DNA of 64,000 nt from G020354785 sp964461435. Its GTDB lineage: Bacteria > Bacteroidota > Bacteroidia > Bacteroidales > UBA10428. Positions 53,250 through 63,017 of the stretch are shown piece by piece. Positions within the stretch are counted from its first letter, which is position 1. Every line of letters begins with the position of its first letter. Under the pieces are notes generated by a model that did not search any database, was not told where the DNA came from, and worked only from the letters and a program-made list of their open reading frames with translations. The translations under genes were made by a program, and so were the position numbers. Where the stretch lies: contig CAYWUI010000001.1 in assembly GCA_964461435.1 (NCBI GenBank), forward strand, positions 80,913-144,912. The letters run 5' to 3'.

Positions 53250-54290
53250 ATGAAATCAGGTAGTGATGCTATTGTAAAGACTGACACAGTCAAGTTTATC
53301 AGGCATATGCCTAAAGTTGAACTGCATATCCATCTTGAGGGTGCAATACCTGTGAATTCGTTATGGGAATTGGTGGTTAAATACGGTGGAAATAAGAGTA
53401 TTAAGGAGCCAGGACAGTTGCGTGATAAATTCAGGTATAAAGATTTTTCGCATTTTATCGATACATGGAGGTGGGAAAACCAGTTTTTAAGGGAATACGA
53501 GGATTTTACGTTTATAGCCAAAGAGGTGGCAAAAGACTTGAGCGAACAGAATATCAGGTATGTTGAGATGTTTTATACACCTTCAGATCACTTCCATAAG
53601 AATATTGAACTGCAGAAATTAACAGAAGCAATAAAGAAGGGAATTAATTACTATGCGGACGAAATAGATATTTTGTTAATTGCTGACCTGTGCAGGGATA
53701 CAGGTCCTGTTTCAGGGATGTCTGTTGTTGACGGACTTGGTGAATTGAAAGGCTCAAATGTCATTGGTATAGGAATTGGAGGCTCGGAACATAAATACCC
53801 GCCCGGACCTTACAGGGTTGTTTACGAAAAGGCCCGGTCATATGGCTTCAGGACAACTGCCCATGCAGGTGAAGCGTCGGGAGCAGAAAGTATATGGGGA
53901 GCAATTAACGAACTTAAGGTAGACAGAATAGGTCACGGGACAAGGGCTTATGAAGATGAAAAACTTATTGAATATCTTAAGGAAAATCAGATACCCCTTG
54001 AAATGTGCCCAATATCAAACGTAAAAACAGGAGTGGTAAATAATATTGATGACCACCCTATTAAGGATTATTTTAATAGGGGATTAAATGTGTTTGTCAA
54101 TACGGATGATCCCAGGATGTTCAATAATAGTATGGAAGATGAATATCTTTCCTTGACTGAAAAATGCGGATTTGAATTAAGCGATATTAAGAAATTAATG
54201 GTGAACTCGATAAATTCTGCGTGGAGCGGAGATGATAAGAAGAAGGAACTGACAAATGAATTGGAGAGATACTTTGCAGAATGCCTTTAG
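53250..54290 (+). CDS. add: Adenosine deaminase
   Basis: A 346-residue enzyme: zinc ligands in 'ELHIHLEGAIP', 'HAGEASGAESIW' (catalytic Glu), 'DRIGHGTRAYED' (His) and 'VNTDDPRMF' (Asp pair). 'CPISNVKTGVV' is the SNxxT/G substrate loop of the adenosine/adenine deaminase family. It converts adenosine (or adenine) to inosine (hypoxanthine) in the cytoplasm. It follows the DHOD-like gene by 19 bases. Confidence 0.93.
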   Translation: MKSGSDAIVKTDTVKFIRHMPKVELHIHLEGAIPVNSLWELVVKYGGNKSIKEPGQLRDKFRYKDFSHFIDTWRWENQFLREYEDFTFIAKEVAKDLSEQNIRYVEMFYTPSDHFHKNIELQKLTEAIKKGINYYADEIDILLIADLCRDTGPVSGMSVVDGLGELKGSNVIGIGIGGSEHKYPPGPYRVVYEKARSYGFRTTAHAGEASGAESIWGAINELKVDRIGHGTRAYEDEKLIEYLKENQIPLEMCPISNVKTGVVNNIDDHPIKDYFNRGLNVFVNTDDPRMFNNSMEDEYLSLTEKCGFELSDIKKLMVNSINSAWSGDDKKKELTNELERYFAECL

Positions 54291-54735
54291 TAAAAAAACA
54301 GATACAATAAAATGATATTAAAGTGTACTGCAATTTTATTACTTTATTAAAATTTCTAATATGAAATTAAAATCTGTGGTTTTTTGTATGCCGGCTGTAA
54401 TAATTAATTGTATTATATACGGACAGCCCAAAAACAATGACATTGACAGTTTTGAAAAAGAGCCAGGAATACAATTGCAGGATTATTAATAAGCACAAAA
54501 AAGACAAATAATGATGAATGGAGGATATTTATCAGCCGATATGTTGATTTGTATGAATTTGGATATAATTGTAAAAAAAGGGAAATGAAAATCATGAACA
54601 GGTATGTCAGAAAATAGCGGTGCGACATATAAATTGCTGCAGAAAATATGAACAGAAATAGTCAATCAGACTGATTTATTATAAAGTTTTGACTAATTTT
54701 AGGCTATGGTAATTAAATAGGAAAGGGCGGTATGT
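54291..54735. other. Intergenic region with a degenerate small secreted gene
   Basis: About 445 bases. Apart from the broken frame at 54361-54617 (entered separately) it is A+T-rich and shows no hairpin terminator after adenosine deaminase. A ribosome-site-like AAAGGGCGG lies just before the gene at 54736. Confidence 0.4.
54361..54617 (+). pseudogene. Degenerate small secreted protein gene
   Basis: ATG 54361 opens a frame of 42 residues with a signal-like start ('FCMPAVIINCIIYGQ'), ending at 54489. An overlapping frame from 54477 to a TAG at 54617 continues with protein-like sequence ('NNDEWRIFISRYVDLYEFGYN'). A one-base shift joins them. I do not recognise the family. It may be a real small gene with a sequencing error or a relic. 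Confidence 0.35.
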
Positions 54736-55284
54736 ATGAAAAAAAGGGTAATAATAACGATATCTGTTATTTCAGTCCTGTTAATTACCTGTATTGCTTT
54801 TTTGGTAATAAAAAAGGGCAGTAATCAGTTCAGGAATGAAGAATTCTATATCCTGTATCCCTTTGACAATGCGTTGTTCCCGCCCGAATTCCCGGCGCCC
54901 GCCATCAGATGGAGAGATGCGGATAAAAATGCCGGCGCATGGGAAGTGTCACTCCATACTAAGGATAAAGGAGGATATTTTATTGAAGAGATAGACGACA
55001 CAGTAGTTTTTGATACTACTAACTTTTTATCCTTTATACTTTCAATATGATATATGATCATAATTAATATAAGCCATATTCAAAGGGCAATTAAGGCAGG
55101 GGATTTTAAAAAAGCCAATGAACTGGTAGATAAATACCTGGCTCAGGGAAATATATGTCTGCCTTCGGAATATTACCAGCTATATGAAATTTATGAAACC
55201 CTTGGCAGGTTTGAAGAAGCAAAAAAATACCTGAACCTGACAATGGAATCTGATATAACCGGCAAAATAAATGATCTGTTATAA
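54736..55284 (+). pseudogene. Internally deleted membrane-anchored TPR-type protein
   Basis: The first frame (to TGA 55048-55050) has an N-terminal membrane helix (about 5-26) and 'EEFYILYPFDNALFPPEFPAPAIRWRD'. As I recall, this is the N-terminal motif of long Bacteroidota/Verrucomicrobia proteins that carry TPR repeats. After one in-frame stop the same frame continues (55054-55284) with a TPR-like pair, 'AIKAGDFKKANELVDKYLAQG' and 'YQLYEIYETLGRFEEAKKYLNLTM'. The middle several hundred residues are missing. It is most likely an internal-deletion remnant with a stop at the join. Confidence 0.5.
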
Positions 55285-55316
55285 AATTACGGGAAGTAAT
55301 AATAAATAAATATTAA

Positions 55317-58289
55317 ATGAGAAAAAAAACTTATTCTACCGGATACGATTTTGAAAACATCAAACAAATAAAAGTATCAAAATCCGTATATTCCGGCTTG
55401 AAGCTGAATATAATATGCTCCCTGGTGTTTTGTGCTTTTTTTGTTGCGGCCAGCTCGCAAACCGCTCCGGTTAAAGGGGACAGATCATATATCTCAACGG
55501 AAATGGCCAAAGGCAGTTTTGCCCTTTCCCTGTCAGGTAAGCCCGTACCCTTAATTGTAAGCAGTGATGATTATCCCGGAGTAATACGGGCACTAAAGGA
55601 CCTGCAGTCCGATATAGGGCGCGTAACCGGTACTGATCCAGAACTTTATTCAGGTGATCTGCCCTCATCGGATAAGATTGTGCTGGCAGGAACCATTGGT
55701 AAAAGCTCCCTGATTGATAAGCTCGTGGCTGACAGGAAACTTGATGTCGGAGATATTGAGGGCAGGTGGGAAACTTTCGTGTTGCAGCTCGTGAAAAAGC
55801 CAATGCAGGGTGTTAAACAGGCCCTTGTTATAGCAGGCAGTGATAAAAGGGGGACTATATATGGTATTTATGACTTATCTTCAAAAATAGGGGTTTCTCC
55901 CTGGTACTGGTGGGCTGATGTGCCTGCAGACCAAAGGCCTGACCTTTTTATTTTGCCCGGCAGATACACACAGGGAGAGCCTGCAGTAAAATACAGGGGC
56001 ATTTTTATAAATGACGAAGCCCCGGCGCTTTCCGGCTGGGCGTATGAGAAGTTCGGGGGGTTTAACCACCAGTTTTATGAGAATGTGTTTGAACTGATAT
56101 TGCGGTTGAAGGGCAACTATCTATGGCCTGCGATGTGGGGCAGGGCATTTTATGTCGATGATACCCTGAATCCGAAAATAGCTGACGAATATGGAATTGT
56201 CATAGGAACCTCGCATCATGAACCTCTTATGAGGGCTCATGACGAATGGAGACGTTTTGGTTCGGGACGTTGGAATTATGAGCTAAATGAGGATAATCTG
56301 AAGGAGTTCTGGAGGGAGGGTATGCGAAGGATGGACTCATATGAAAGTATTGTAACTGTCGGCATGAGGGGCGACGGTGATGAGCCCATGACAGAAGGAA
56401 CTGCAATTGCACTGCTGGAAAGAATTGTTAAAGACCAGAGAGATATCATTGAAGAGGTAACAGGGAAGCCGGCATCGGCCACTCCCCAGAAGTGGGCCTT
56501 ATATAAGGAAGTTCAGGACTATTATGATAAAGGAATGAGGGTGCCTGATGACATAACATTATTGCTGTGCGACGATAACTGGGGAAACATAAGGAAGCTG
56601 CCGAAGCTTGAAGATGCACCCCGCCAGGGTGGTTATGGTATATACTATCATTATGATTACGTAGGGGGACCAAGGAACTATAAATGGCTTAATACAAATC
56701 CGATAGCAAGGGTGTGGGAACAGATGCACCTGGCTTACGGTTACAATGCAAGGCAAATATGGATAGTAAACGTCGGAGATATTAAGCCCATGGAGTTTCC
56801 TATACAGTTTTTCCTTGATTATGCATGGAATCCTGAAAGTATGCCTGCACAGAGCCTGTCCGGATACACGAAGCTATGGGCAGAACAGCAGTTTGGCGAG
56901 AAGTATGCGGCAGCTATTGCAGACATAATAACAAAATACACAAAATACAATGGACGCAGGAAGCCCGAACTGCTCGCACCCGACACATACAGCCTCATTA
57001 ACTATAAAGAAGCGGAGACTGTTGTGGCTGATTACAACAGAACTGCAGGTGAAGCGGAACAAATTTACGATTCTTTGCCTGGCAAATATAAAGATGCCTA
57101 TTACCAGCTAGTGCTTTTTCCTGTAAAGGCATGTGCCAACCTCAACGGACTATACGTTGCGGCAGGGAAGAACCACTTATATGCGGAACAAAAGCGTGCA
57201 GCAACAAACGACATGGCACAAAAAGTCAGGGAGCTTTTTGCCAGGGATGCTGAGCTTACCGGCTATTATCATACAAAGGTGGCAGGAGGTAAGTGGAATC
57301 ACATGATGTCGCAAACACATATAGGCTATACATACTGGCAACAGCCGGAACAGAATAATATGCCTGAGGTTATTGAGTTAGATTTGCCGGAAACTGCGGA
57401 AATGGGTGTGGCTATTGAAGGGTCTGCCAGCTGGTGGCCCATGGACCGGGGCATGGCTGTGCTGCCCGAATTTGATCCTTTTAATAAACAGGAATATTAT
57501 ATAGATGTATTTAACCGCGGACTGGTCCCTTTTGATTACACTGTCAGTACTGAAGCACCATGGTTACTAATAACCCCCGGCAACGGAAAGGTTGAAAAGG
57601 AACAGCGCCTGTGGGTAAGTGTTGACTGGGAGTCGGCACCGGCAGGAACGAATAATGTACCAATTACTATAGGCGGTCAGGATGCTACTAATGTAATTGT
57701 GCAGGCAGTAATAAACAATCCTGAAGCTTTAAAAAAGGAGGATTTTAGAGGTTTTATTGAAAGTAACGGTTATGTTTCCATGGAAGCAGAGCATTATACG
57801 GGGGCCACGGATGCAGGTCCGGTCAGCTGGCTATGCATACCTGGGTTGGGGCGGACACTTTCAGGTATGACACCTGTACCTGTAACAGCTGAGAGCCAGT
57901 CCCCGGGAGGTAAAAGCCCCCATCTCGAATACCGCATGAACCTTTTTAGTGACGGTGAAGTGAAAGTCAATGCATATATGTCGCCTACTCTTAATTTTCA
58001 TAATAACCAGGGATTGCGCTATGCAGTATCCTTTGACGATGGGCAGCCTCAGATAATAAATATTCATAAGGACAGGACTTTTCAGGACTGGGAGGAATCC
58101 GTTAGAAATAATATCACTGTAGGAGTCTCCGTGCATACTATTGCTGAGCCGGGGCAGCATGTCCTGAAATTCTGGATGGTTGATCCCGGTATTGTACTGC
58201 AAAAGATCGTTGTCGAGACCTCAGGTGCGGCACCTTCTTATCTGGGTCCGCCTGAAAGTTATTACAAGATAGAAAAAGAGCATAATTAA
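55317..58289 (+). CDS. GH115 xylan alpha-1,2-glucuronidase
   Basis: A 990-residue secreted enzyme. An N-terminal signal segment ends near residue 49 ('FCAFFVAASSQ'). The catalytic region has 'KGNYLWPAMWGRAFYVDD', 'GTSHHEPLMRAHDEW' and 'GMRGDGDEPM', all GH115 hallmarks, and 'YYHYDYVGGPRNYKWLNTNPIARVWEQM'. The C-terminal domain (about 820-985) resembles the GH115 C-terminal/PA14-like part, 'MEAEHYT'. GH115 enzymes remove 4-O-methyl-glucuronic acid, even from internal xylose units. It is convergent with the GH30-GH116-GH3 genes and suggests glucuronoxylan use. Confidence 0.93.
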   Translation: MRKKTYSTGYDFENIKQIKVSKSVYSGLKLNIICSLVFCAFFVAASSQTAPVKGDRSYISTEMAKGSFALSLSGKPVPLIVSSDDYPGVIRALKDLQSDIGRVTGTDPELYSGDLPSSDKIVLAGTIGKSSLIDKLVADRKLDVGDIEGRWETFVLQLVKKPMQGVKQALVIAGSDKRGTIYGIYDLSSKIGVSPWYWWADVPADQRPDLFILPGRYTQGEPAVKYRGIFINDEAPALSGWAYEKFGGFNHQFYENVFELILRLKGNYLWPAMWGRAFYVDDTLNPKIADEYGIVIGTSHHEPLMRAHDEWRRFGSGRWNYELNEDNLKEFWREGMRRMDSYESIVTVGMRGDGDEPMTEGTAIALLERIVKDQRDIIEEVTGKPASATPQKWALYKEVQDYYDKGMRVPDDITLLLCDDNWGNIRKLPKLEDAPRQGGYGIYYHYDYVGGPRNYKWLNTNPIARVWEQMHLAYGYNARQIWIVNVGDIKPMEFPIQFFLDYAWNPESMPAQSLSGYTKLWAEQQFGEKYAAAIADIITKYTKYNGRRKPELLAPDTYSLINYKEAETVVADYNRTAGEAEQIYDSLPGKYKDAYYQLVLFPVKACANLNGLYVAAGKNHLYAEQKRAATNDMAQKVRELFARDAELTGYYHTKVAGGKWNHMMSQTHIGYTYWQQPEQNNMPEVIELDLPETAEMGVAIEGSASWWPMDRGMAVLPEFDPFNKQEYYIDVFNRGLVPFDYTVSTEAPWLLITPGNGKVEKEQRLWVSVDWESAPAGTNNVPITIGGQDATNVIVQAVINNPEALKKEDFRGFIESNGYVSMEAEHYTGATDAGPVSWLCIPGLGRTLSGMTPVPVTAESQSPGGKSPHLEYRMNLFSDGEVKVNAYMSPTLNFHNNQGLRYAVSFDDGQPQIINIHKDRTFQDWEESVRNNITVGVSVHTIAEPGQHVLKFWMVDPGIVLQKIVVETSGAAPSYLGPPESYYKIEKEHN

Positions 58290-58606
58290 TTTTCAATATC
58301 AGCCATATTTATTATATCAGTTATATAAAATACGCAAATGATGTTCGGTATCTCCTTCTAAAGTGGATATGATGATACTTCAATAAAAGATAAACTCAAG
58401 ATTCCTTGTGAAACATTCTTTGTCTTTGCAAATACAACAGATTTCATCCATTTCATACAAATGTTTAATTCATTTGGACAATGTGAGTATAAATTTTCGA
58501 CATGTATTGTGATCAACTTTTAAAAATGTTACAAATCCCTAATTAATTTCTACAACTAATACTTCTGCCACCTACACGACCAGATAAGCATTGTGTATTG
58601 GGCACA
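58290..58606. other. Intergenic region between convergent GH115 and GH30 genes
   Basis: About 317 bases between two stop codons. No strong hairpin plus T-run, promoter match or coding frame was recognised, although two-way termination would be expected here. Confidence 0.4.
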
Positions 58607-60424
58607 TTAGTCTCCTTTGGCAAAAAGCAATAGCGTAGAAACAGAACTTTTAGGTATTTTTAGCAATCCCTTTCTATTGTAGTTACCAGCTAAAATACAG
58701 TTTTCTTTTTGACTCGACCTGTATATTTCTCCTTTGGATATAGAGATACCCTTAATGGAAAGATTAAGAGATATATCAACATCAGCACTGGTATTGATTA
58801 TGACTGCGGTTAATTTTCTATTATCCGGACTGATATAAGCTGAAATCCTTAGGCAGGTATTGTCAGTCGAAGCATCAACACGCTGCCAGTCTGAATCTAT
58901 GAAAGCAGAATACTGTTTGAAAGTATAATAAGCGGGATTTATTGTGTATGAAACCGGATCGTTAAGACTGACCAAACCGGAATCCGGATTCCAGTACAAA
59001 TCCCAGTACAAATAGGAAGCTACCTGCTCGATAGTCATAGCATTATGTATTAAAAGTGCCGTACTGATTGCGCCGGCCCACTTGATAGGTTCTACTTCGA
59101 ATTCTGTCTGAAACTTAGGTTTGTTGCCATATCGTAAAACAAGTTCATTAAAACGGTTCATAGTAGGAATGAACCTGTCAGGAAATGCGCCACAGAAACT
59201 GCAATTGTACAGATGGTGAGCATAGCCATAAACGTGGGACAGACTGTCCAGATTTTCTATATATCTTTCGGAATGGCCTAAACTTGATGATTCCGGAGCA
59301 AGCATCTTTGGCATATCCGGCCCCATTTCGGTATTTAACTTTTGCCAGACAGTTTCGAAAGCTTTATCATAGCCAGCCTGGGTTGCATCTGAAGCCTCTG
59401 TAGCGGCGAATACGCATGAATTATACGGAGCTGGATAATCAGGTTCATTTTGTATGTTCAAATATTCCACATTGATTCCTTCTTTTTTAAGAGCAACCAG
59501 GCTTTTATACCACCACTGGGCAAACTCATCATATACAAATCTTCCATTATTTTTTTTAAGTGTTCCTCCGATTATATTTGCATTGCTTTTTAAATAAACT
59601 GGTGGAGACCACGATGAAATCATAATCTTCATATCCCGACCGAGAGCTGCCTGACCGCTTTTAATTATTTCCACTGTTTCAGTGAAGTTTTGAGGTTCAA
59701 TGTCGTAATAGTTATTGATTCGTAATATGTCAAGGCTAAGATCTTTAAAGAGGAGATTATATAGTTCATTCTTTTTCTGGTGGTTGACCAGGTCCGGAGT
59801 ATAAAAGGCAGTGGAAGCACCAAAACCTTCTATTTCTTGATGACGTGTATTAACATCGATCTGTCCTGCTGCTTTTGGTTTGGCAGGAATACTTTTTGGA
59901 GTTTCGGCCTCGGGGCCATATACCTGCACATCATCAATATAAAAATTTACCCCTGGTTTTGGGCCTTCAAAGTATATATCCAGCACTGTCAATACGCCAT
60001 TTACATTCAGTGTAAATTCTCCTGAAAGCTGAACCCACCCGGTGTCTGTTGCGGTTGCACTTGCCACATTTATGTAACTAATGCCACTATCGTCTTGCTT
60101 TTCAAAAGATATGGCAACTAAATCGTCGCTGGCATTATCAAGCTTTACCCAGGCTGATACTTTATAAGGTTTCCCTTCCACAATTCTACCAAGTACAGAT
60201 TGTTTGGCCCCCTGCCATGTCTGCGTTCTTCTATCAACTTTCAGGCTTCCATTACCGCTGTGAACAGGTGATGAAACAGCCTTGATTGCACAGGTTCGAC
60301 TAAACCATCCCTCTCTTCCTTTTTCGAAACCCGGATTATCCAGAATATTTGAATCACCGTAAGCATACACAAATGATATAAAATACAGAATAAAAACTGA
60401 GCTGTAAAAACTTTTATAAGACAT
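58607..60424 (-). CDS. GH30 glucuronoxylanase-like enzyme with N-terminal CBM
   Basis: A 605-residue secreted protein. The signal peptide (about 1-22) is followed by a CBM4/9-like beta-sandwich (25-170, 'LDNPGFEKGREGWF', 'YKVSAWVKLDN', 'FYIDDVQVYGP'). A Pro/Lys linker leads to the GH30 barrel, which starts 'HQEIEGFGASTAFYTPDL'. Acid/base Glu327 lies in 'NIQNEPDYP' and nucleophile Glu441 in 'FQTEFEVEP'. A C-terminal beta-sandwich follows (about 510-605). It is closest to the GH30_8 xylanases that cut next to glucuronosyl groups. It follows the GH116-like gene by 11 bases. Confidence 0.9.
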   Translation of the reverse strand: MSYKSFYSSVFILYFISFVYAYGDSNILDNPGFEKGREGWFSRTCAIKAVSSPVHSGNGSLKVDRRTQTWQGAKQSVLGRIVEGKPYKVSAWVKLDNASDDLVAISFEKQDDSGISYINVASATATDTGWVQLSGEFTLNVNGVLTVLDIYFEGPKPGVNFYIDDVQVYGPEAETPKSIPAKPKAAGQIDVNTRHQEIEGFGASTAFYTPDLVNHQKKNELYNLLFKDLSLDILRINNYYDIEPQNFTETVEIIKSGQAALGRDMKIMISSWSPPVYLKSNANIIGGTLKKNNGRFVYDEFAQWWYKSLVALKKEGINVEYLNIQNEPDYPAPYNSCVFAATEASDATQAGYDKAFETVWQKLNTEMGPDMPKMLAPESSSLGHSERYIENLDSLSHVYGYAHHLYNCSFCGAFPDRFIPTMNRFNELVLRYGNKPKFQTEFEVEPIKWAGAISTALLIHNAMTIEQVASYLYWDLYWNPDSGLVSLNDPVSYTINPAYYTFKQYSAFIDSDWQRVDASTDNTCLRISAYISPDNRKLTAVIINTSADVDISLNLSIKGISISKGEIYRSSQKENCILAGNYNRKGLLKIPKSSVSTLLLFAKGD

Positions 60425-60435
60425 ATTAATCCTCC

Positions 60436-62997
60436 TTACTTCATTAAAGTATTTATATAAGACTTCAATTCCTTGGAATCTATTATTGTAGCTTTTGTTT
60501 GATTCTGAAGCTCTTTGATATGTTGCATCACTATATGAGTCAGTACTGCTCCTGGCCGCGGATAAGCGGCTACTATATAGTGGGGGCCCTTGGTTGTTTC
60601 ACCTTCTTCTTTTTCCAATTCAGCCCTGAGGTTATCCGGGGTTATTAATGAATTACCATGCCGGAATACTACCTTATCCATTGCCTTGTATACCTCTTTG
60701 CTCTCTTTGACCATACCATAATAATCAAGCAGCTGCGCAAAAACATAATTTGATGTTGTGTAGACATCCTGTCCCTGCTCCGATTCCACTTCTTCCCCGT
60801 CCTCTGTGCGGCACATTGCCCAGCCCATTGTTGTGCGGTTATTGTCATAGATGGTCTTAAGGATTTTTTTTGCCTTGTCTTCAGAGATAAAAGGTTCTTC
60901 GCCAATAGCGATCAAATACCATAAAGCATCCAGCTGGTTGGTCCATGTATCTGTATTTGTTTTCCCTGTTTCCGGATCGTAACAGGTGATATAATACTGC
61001 AATGTGCGACCCTTTTTGTTTTTCTTCTCTCTCCATAGTTTTTCAAAACTTTCCGAAGCTTTTTCAAACATTTGCCGGTATTGCTTTTTAGCAGGTTCAT
61101 CTTTCATCATGTCTGCCATTTTAATCATTGCCTGCACACCAGCCAGGAAAGTAGTGACATCATAAGCATCCACACCAAATAAGGTTAAATTATCAAAAGT
61201 GTTTTTAACCTCATTCGGATTACCTTCAGGAACACCGTCTTTATCAATATCGAGAGTCATTAAAAATTCCAGGCCAAATTTAAGTGTCTTCCAGTTTTTC
61301 CTTAAGAATTCAGTATTATCCAGGAATTTGACATTGCGTAAAACCCTCAATGCCAGTTTCGGGAAAAGATCCACCCAGTAATTATTGTTGTACCATGCAT
61401 AATCACTGACGTTTCGTAAGGGATGACCTTTCGGCATTGCGCCTACATCATGGGCTACACTGCCCTTAATCTTAAAAGCATCACGTATCTGGGTCATCGA
61501 CTCACCTTCGTATTCCTCCGTATAGTCATAATAATGTTTTCTGGCTTCTACGAATGAAGAGTGGTAATGATAAAAACGGGGTGCAGGATCTTCAGCCAGA
61601 ATTGAGTCAATAAACCGCTGGCAAAGTTCCTGTTCAATATGCGGAAAGAGAACCAGCAACACCATGGAGTACCAGTCAACATCAGAAGGATTGATATAAG
61701 CATAGTCAAAACATTCCAGGAACCTGGCTACATCATTGCCATCTTTGTCTTCAGTCCAGATGGCAGCATTTGATAATGGAAAACTGAATTCGTTAAAAAT
61801 TAATCGTGACAGTCTCAATGCACCGTCCTTATCGTCTTTATAGGAAGGACTGTGACATATTTGATCAAATATTCTGCTTTGGATAGTCAATGTACGTTCA
61901 AGCCAATCAGGATAGTTTTCCAGTGCAATTTTAGTCATATCCAAAGCTCTGGTTTCTTTGTTTTTAAAAGTTCTGAGATACGAGCGATCAAACATTTTAC
62001 CGTCAATATAATGCTGTTGCGGGAAGTCTAAAGCTATGACAAGAGGTATTATAACTGATGCATCGGGTTCAAGTGTAAAACAAAGACTAATGGCCGATCC
62101 ATAATCTTGTTTAATAATAGGGGCTCTCTTTTCGTAAAAACTTCCGTCATCATTCAATAATAAATCCTGTTTAAGTCTGTTCAGGCAAAAATATGGCTGT
62201 GTATCTATGTTCACATTGTTCATTTCCGGCACACCAATGACCATTTTATCCTGACATTCCCTGCTTGCCATGATAATCCCTGTCATACCCGCTGATTTGA
62301 AAGCTTCATGAACATGCCCTTTCACAGGAGTTGCGCATAAATAAATAGTATCCTGGTCTGTCGGTTTTAATTCTTTTTCCTGGAGATTTACCAGTGATGG
62401 CCTGGGTAAGACCAGAGTAATTTTTTGAGTTTTACCGGAAGTATTTTTTACCTCGAATTCCTCAACGCACACAGGCATTAACATCTGATCATTTCCTGAG
62501 AGAAAAGGAGAAATTATTCTCCTGGTAACCCTGACTTTTTCCAATGTATAGACCAATTCTGCCAGAGGTGTGGCCAATGAGACAGAGAATTGGTTTTCAG
62601 ATATAACAGGGTGATAATAGTTCTTCAGGGCAGGTACATCATCCGGACCTTCTACCAGCCTGGGGTTCCTTGTGGTGAGCATAATATGCTCATCTCTCGA
62701 ATCTTCCACATCAGGATCCGCTGAGATGCGTATAAATGGTGCTGAAGCAAATTGAATGGCATTTTGATTCAACAGGATCAATCTGCCCGCATCATTAAGC
62801 CTGTTGTACAAACCTTCGGGAGAAATAGCTGCCGAACAGGTTGGAGCACCCTGAAGGGCAATGGTATGAGGGAACTGAAGTGTTTTTGACATTCCCTGGA
62901 AGTGAACTGTCATTTTATTTTCTTTATAAATCTTATTTATTTGAGCTCCGGAAATAGTAAAAACGTCCTTTATTTCTATACTATGAAGTTTCTGCAT
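60436..62997 (-). CDS. GH116-like beta-glycosidase, no signal peptide
   Basis: An 853-residue cytoplasm-like protein. 'ARFLECFDYAYINPSDVDWYSMVLLVLFP' carries the Glu expected as nucleophile in GH116. 'DGVPEGNPNEVKNTFDNLTLFGVDAYDVTTFLAGVQAMIKMAD' carries the probable acid/base Asp in 'TFDN', and 'TWTNQLDALWYLIAIGEEPFISEDKAKKILKTIYDNN' is typical of the GH116 barrel. GH116 includes beta-glucosidases and beta-xylosidases. I chose ATG 62997 because GGAGGA stands 8 bases before it; the TTG at 63022-63024 would overlap the GH3 stop. Inferred role: final cleavage of xylo-oligosaccharides. Confidence 0.72.
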   Translation of the reverse strand: MQKLHSIEIKDVFTISGAQINKIYKENKMTVHFQGMSKTLQFPHTIALQGAPTCSAAISPEGLYNRLNDAGRLILLNQNAIQFASAPFIRISADPDVEDSRDEHIMLTTRNPRLVEGPDDVPALKNYYHPVISENQFSVSLATPLAELVYTLEKVRVTRRIISPFLSGNDQMLMPVCVEEFEVKNTSGKTQKITLVLPRPSLVNLQEKELKPTDQDTIYLCATPVKGHVHEAFKSAGMTGIIMASRECQDKMVIGVPEMNNVNIDTQPYFCLNRLKQDLLLNDDGSFYEKRAPIIKQDYGSAISLCFTLEPDASVIIPLVIALDFPQQHYIDGKMFDRSYLRTFKNKETRALDMTKIALENYPDWLERTLTIQSRIFDQICHSPSYKDDKDGALRLSRLIFNEFSFPLSNAAIWTEDKDGNDVARFLECFDYAYINPSDVDWYSMVLLVLFPHIEQELCQRFIDSILAEDPAPRFYHYHSSFVEARKHYYDYTEEYEGESMTQIRDAFKIKGSVAHDVGAMPKGHPLRNVSDYAWYNNNYWVDLFPKLALRVLRNVKFLDNTEFLRKNWKTLKFGLEFLMTLDIDKDGVPEGNPNEVKNTFDNLTLFGVDAYDVTTFLAGVQAMIKMADMMKDEPAKKQYRQMFEKASESFEKLWREKKNKKGRTLQYYITCYDPETGKTNTDTWTNQLDALWYLIAIGEEPFISEDKAKKILKTIYDNNRTTMGWAMCRTEDGEEVESEQGQDVYTTSNYVFAQLLDYYGMVKESKEVYKAMDKVVFRHGNSLITPDNLRAELEKEEGETTKGPHYIVAAYPRPGAVLTHIVMQHIKELQNQTKATIIDSKELKSYINTLMK

Positions 62998-63017
62998 ATG
63001 ATATTTCCTCCGTAATA

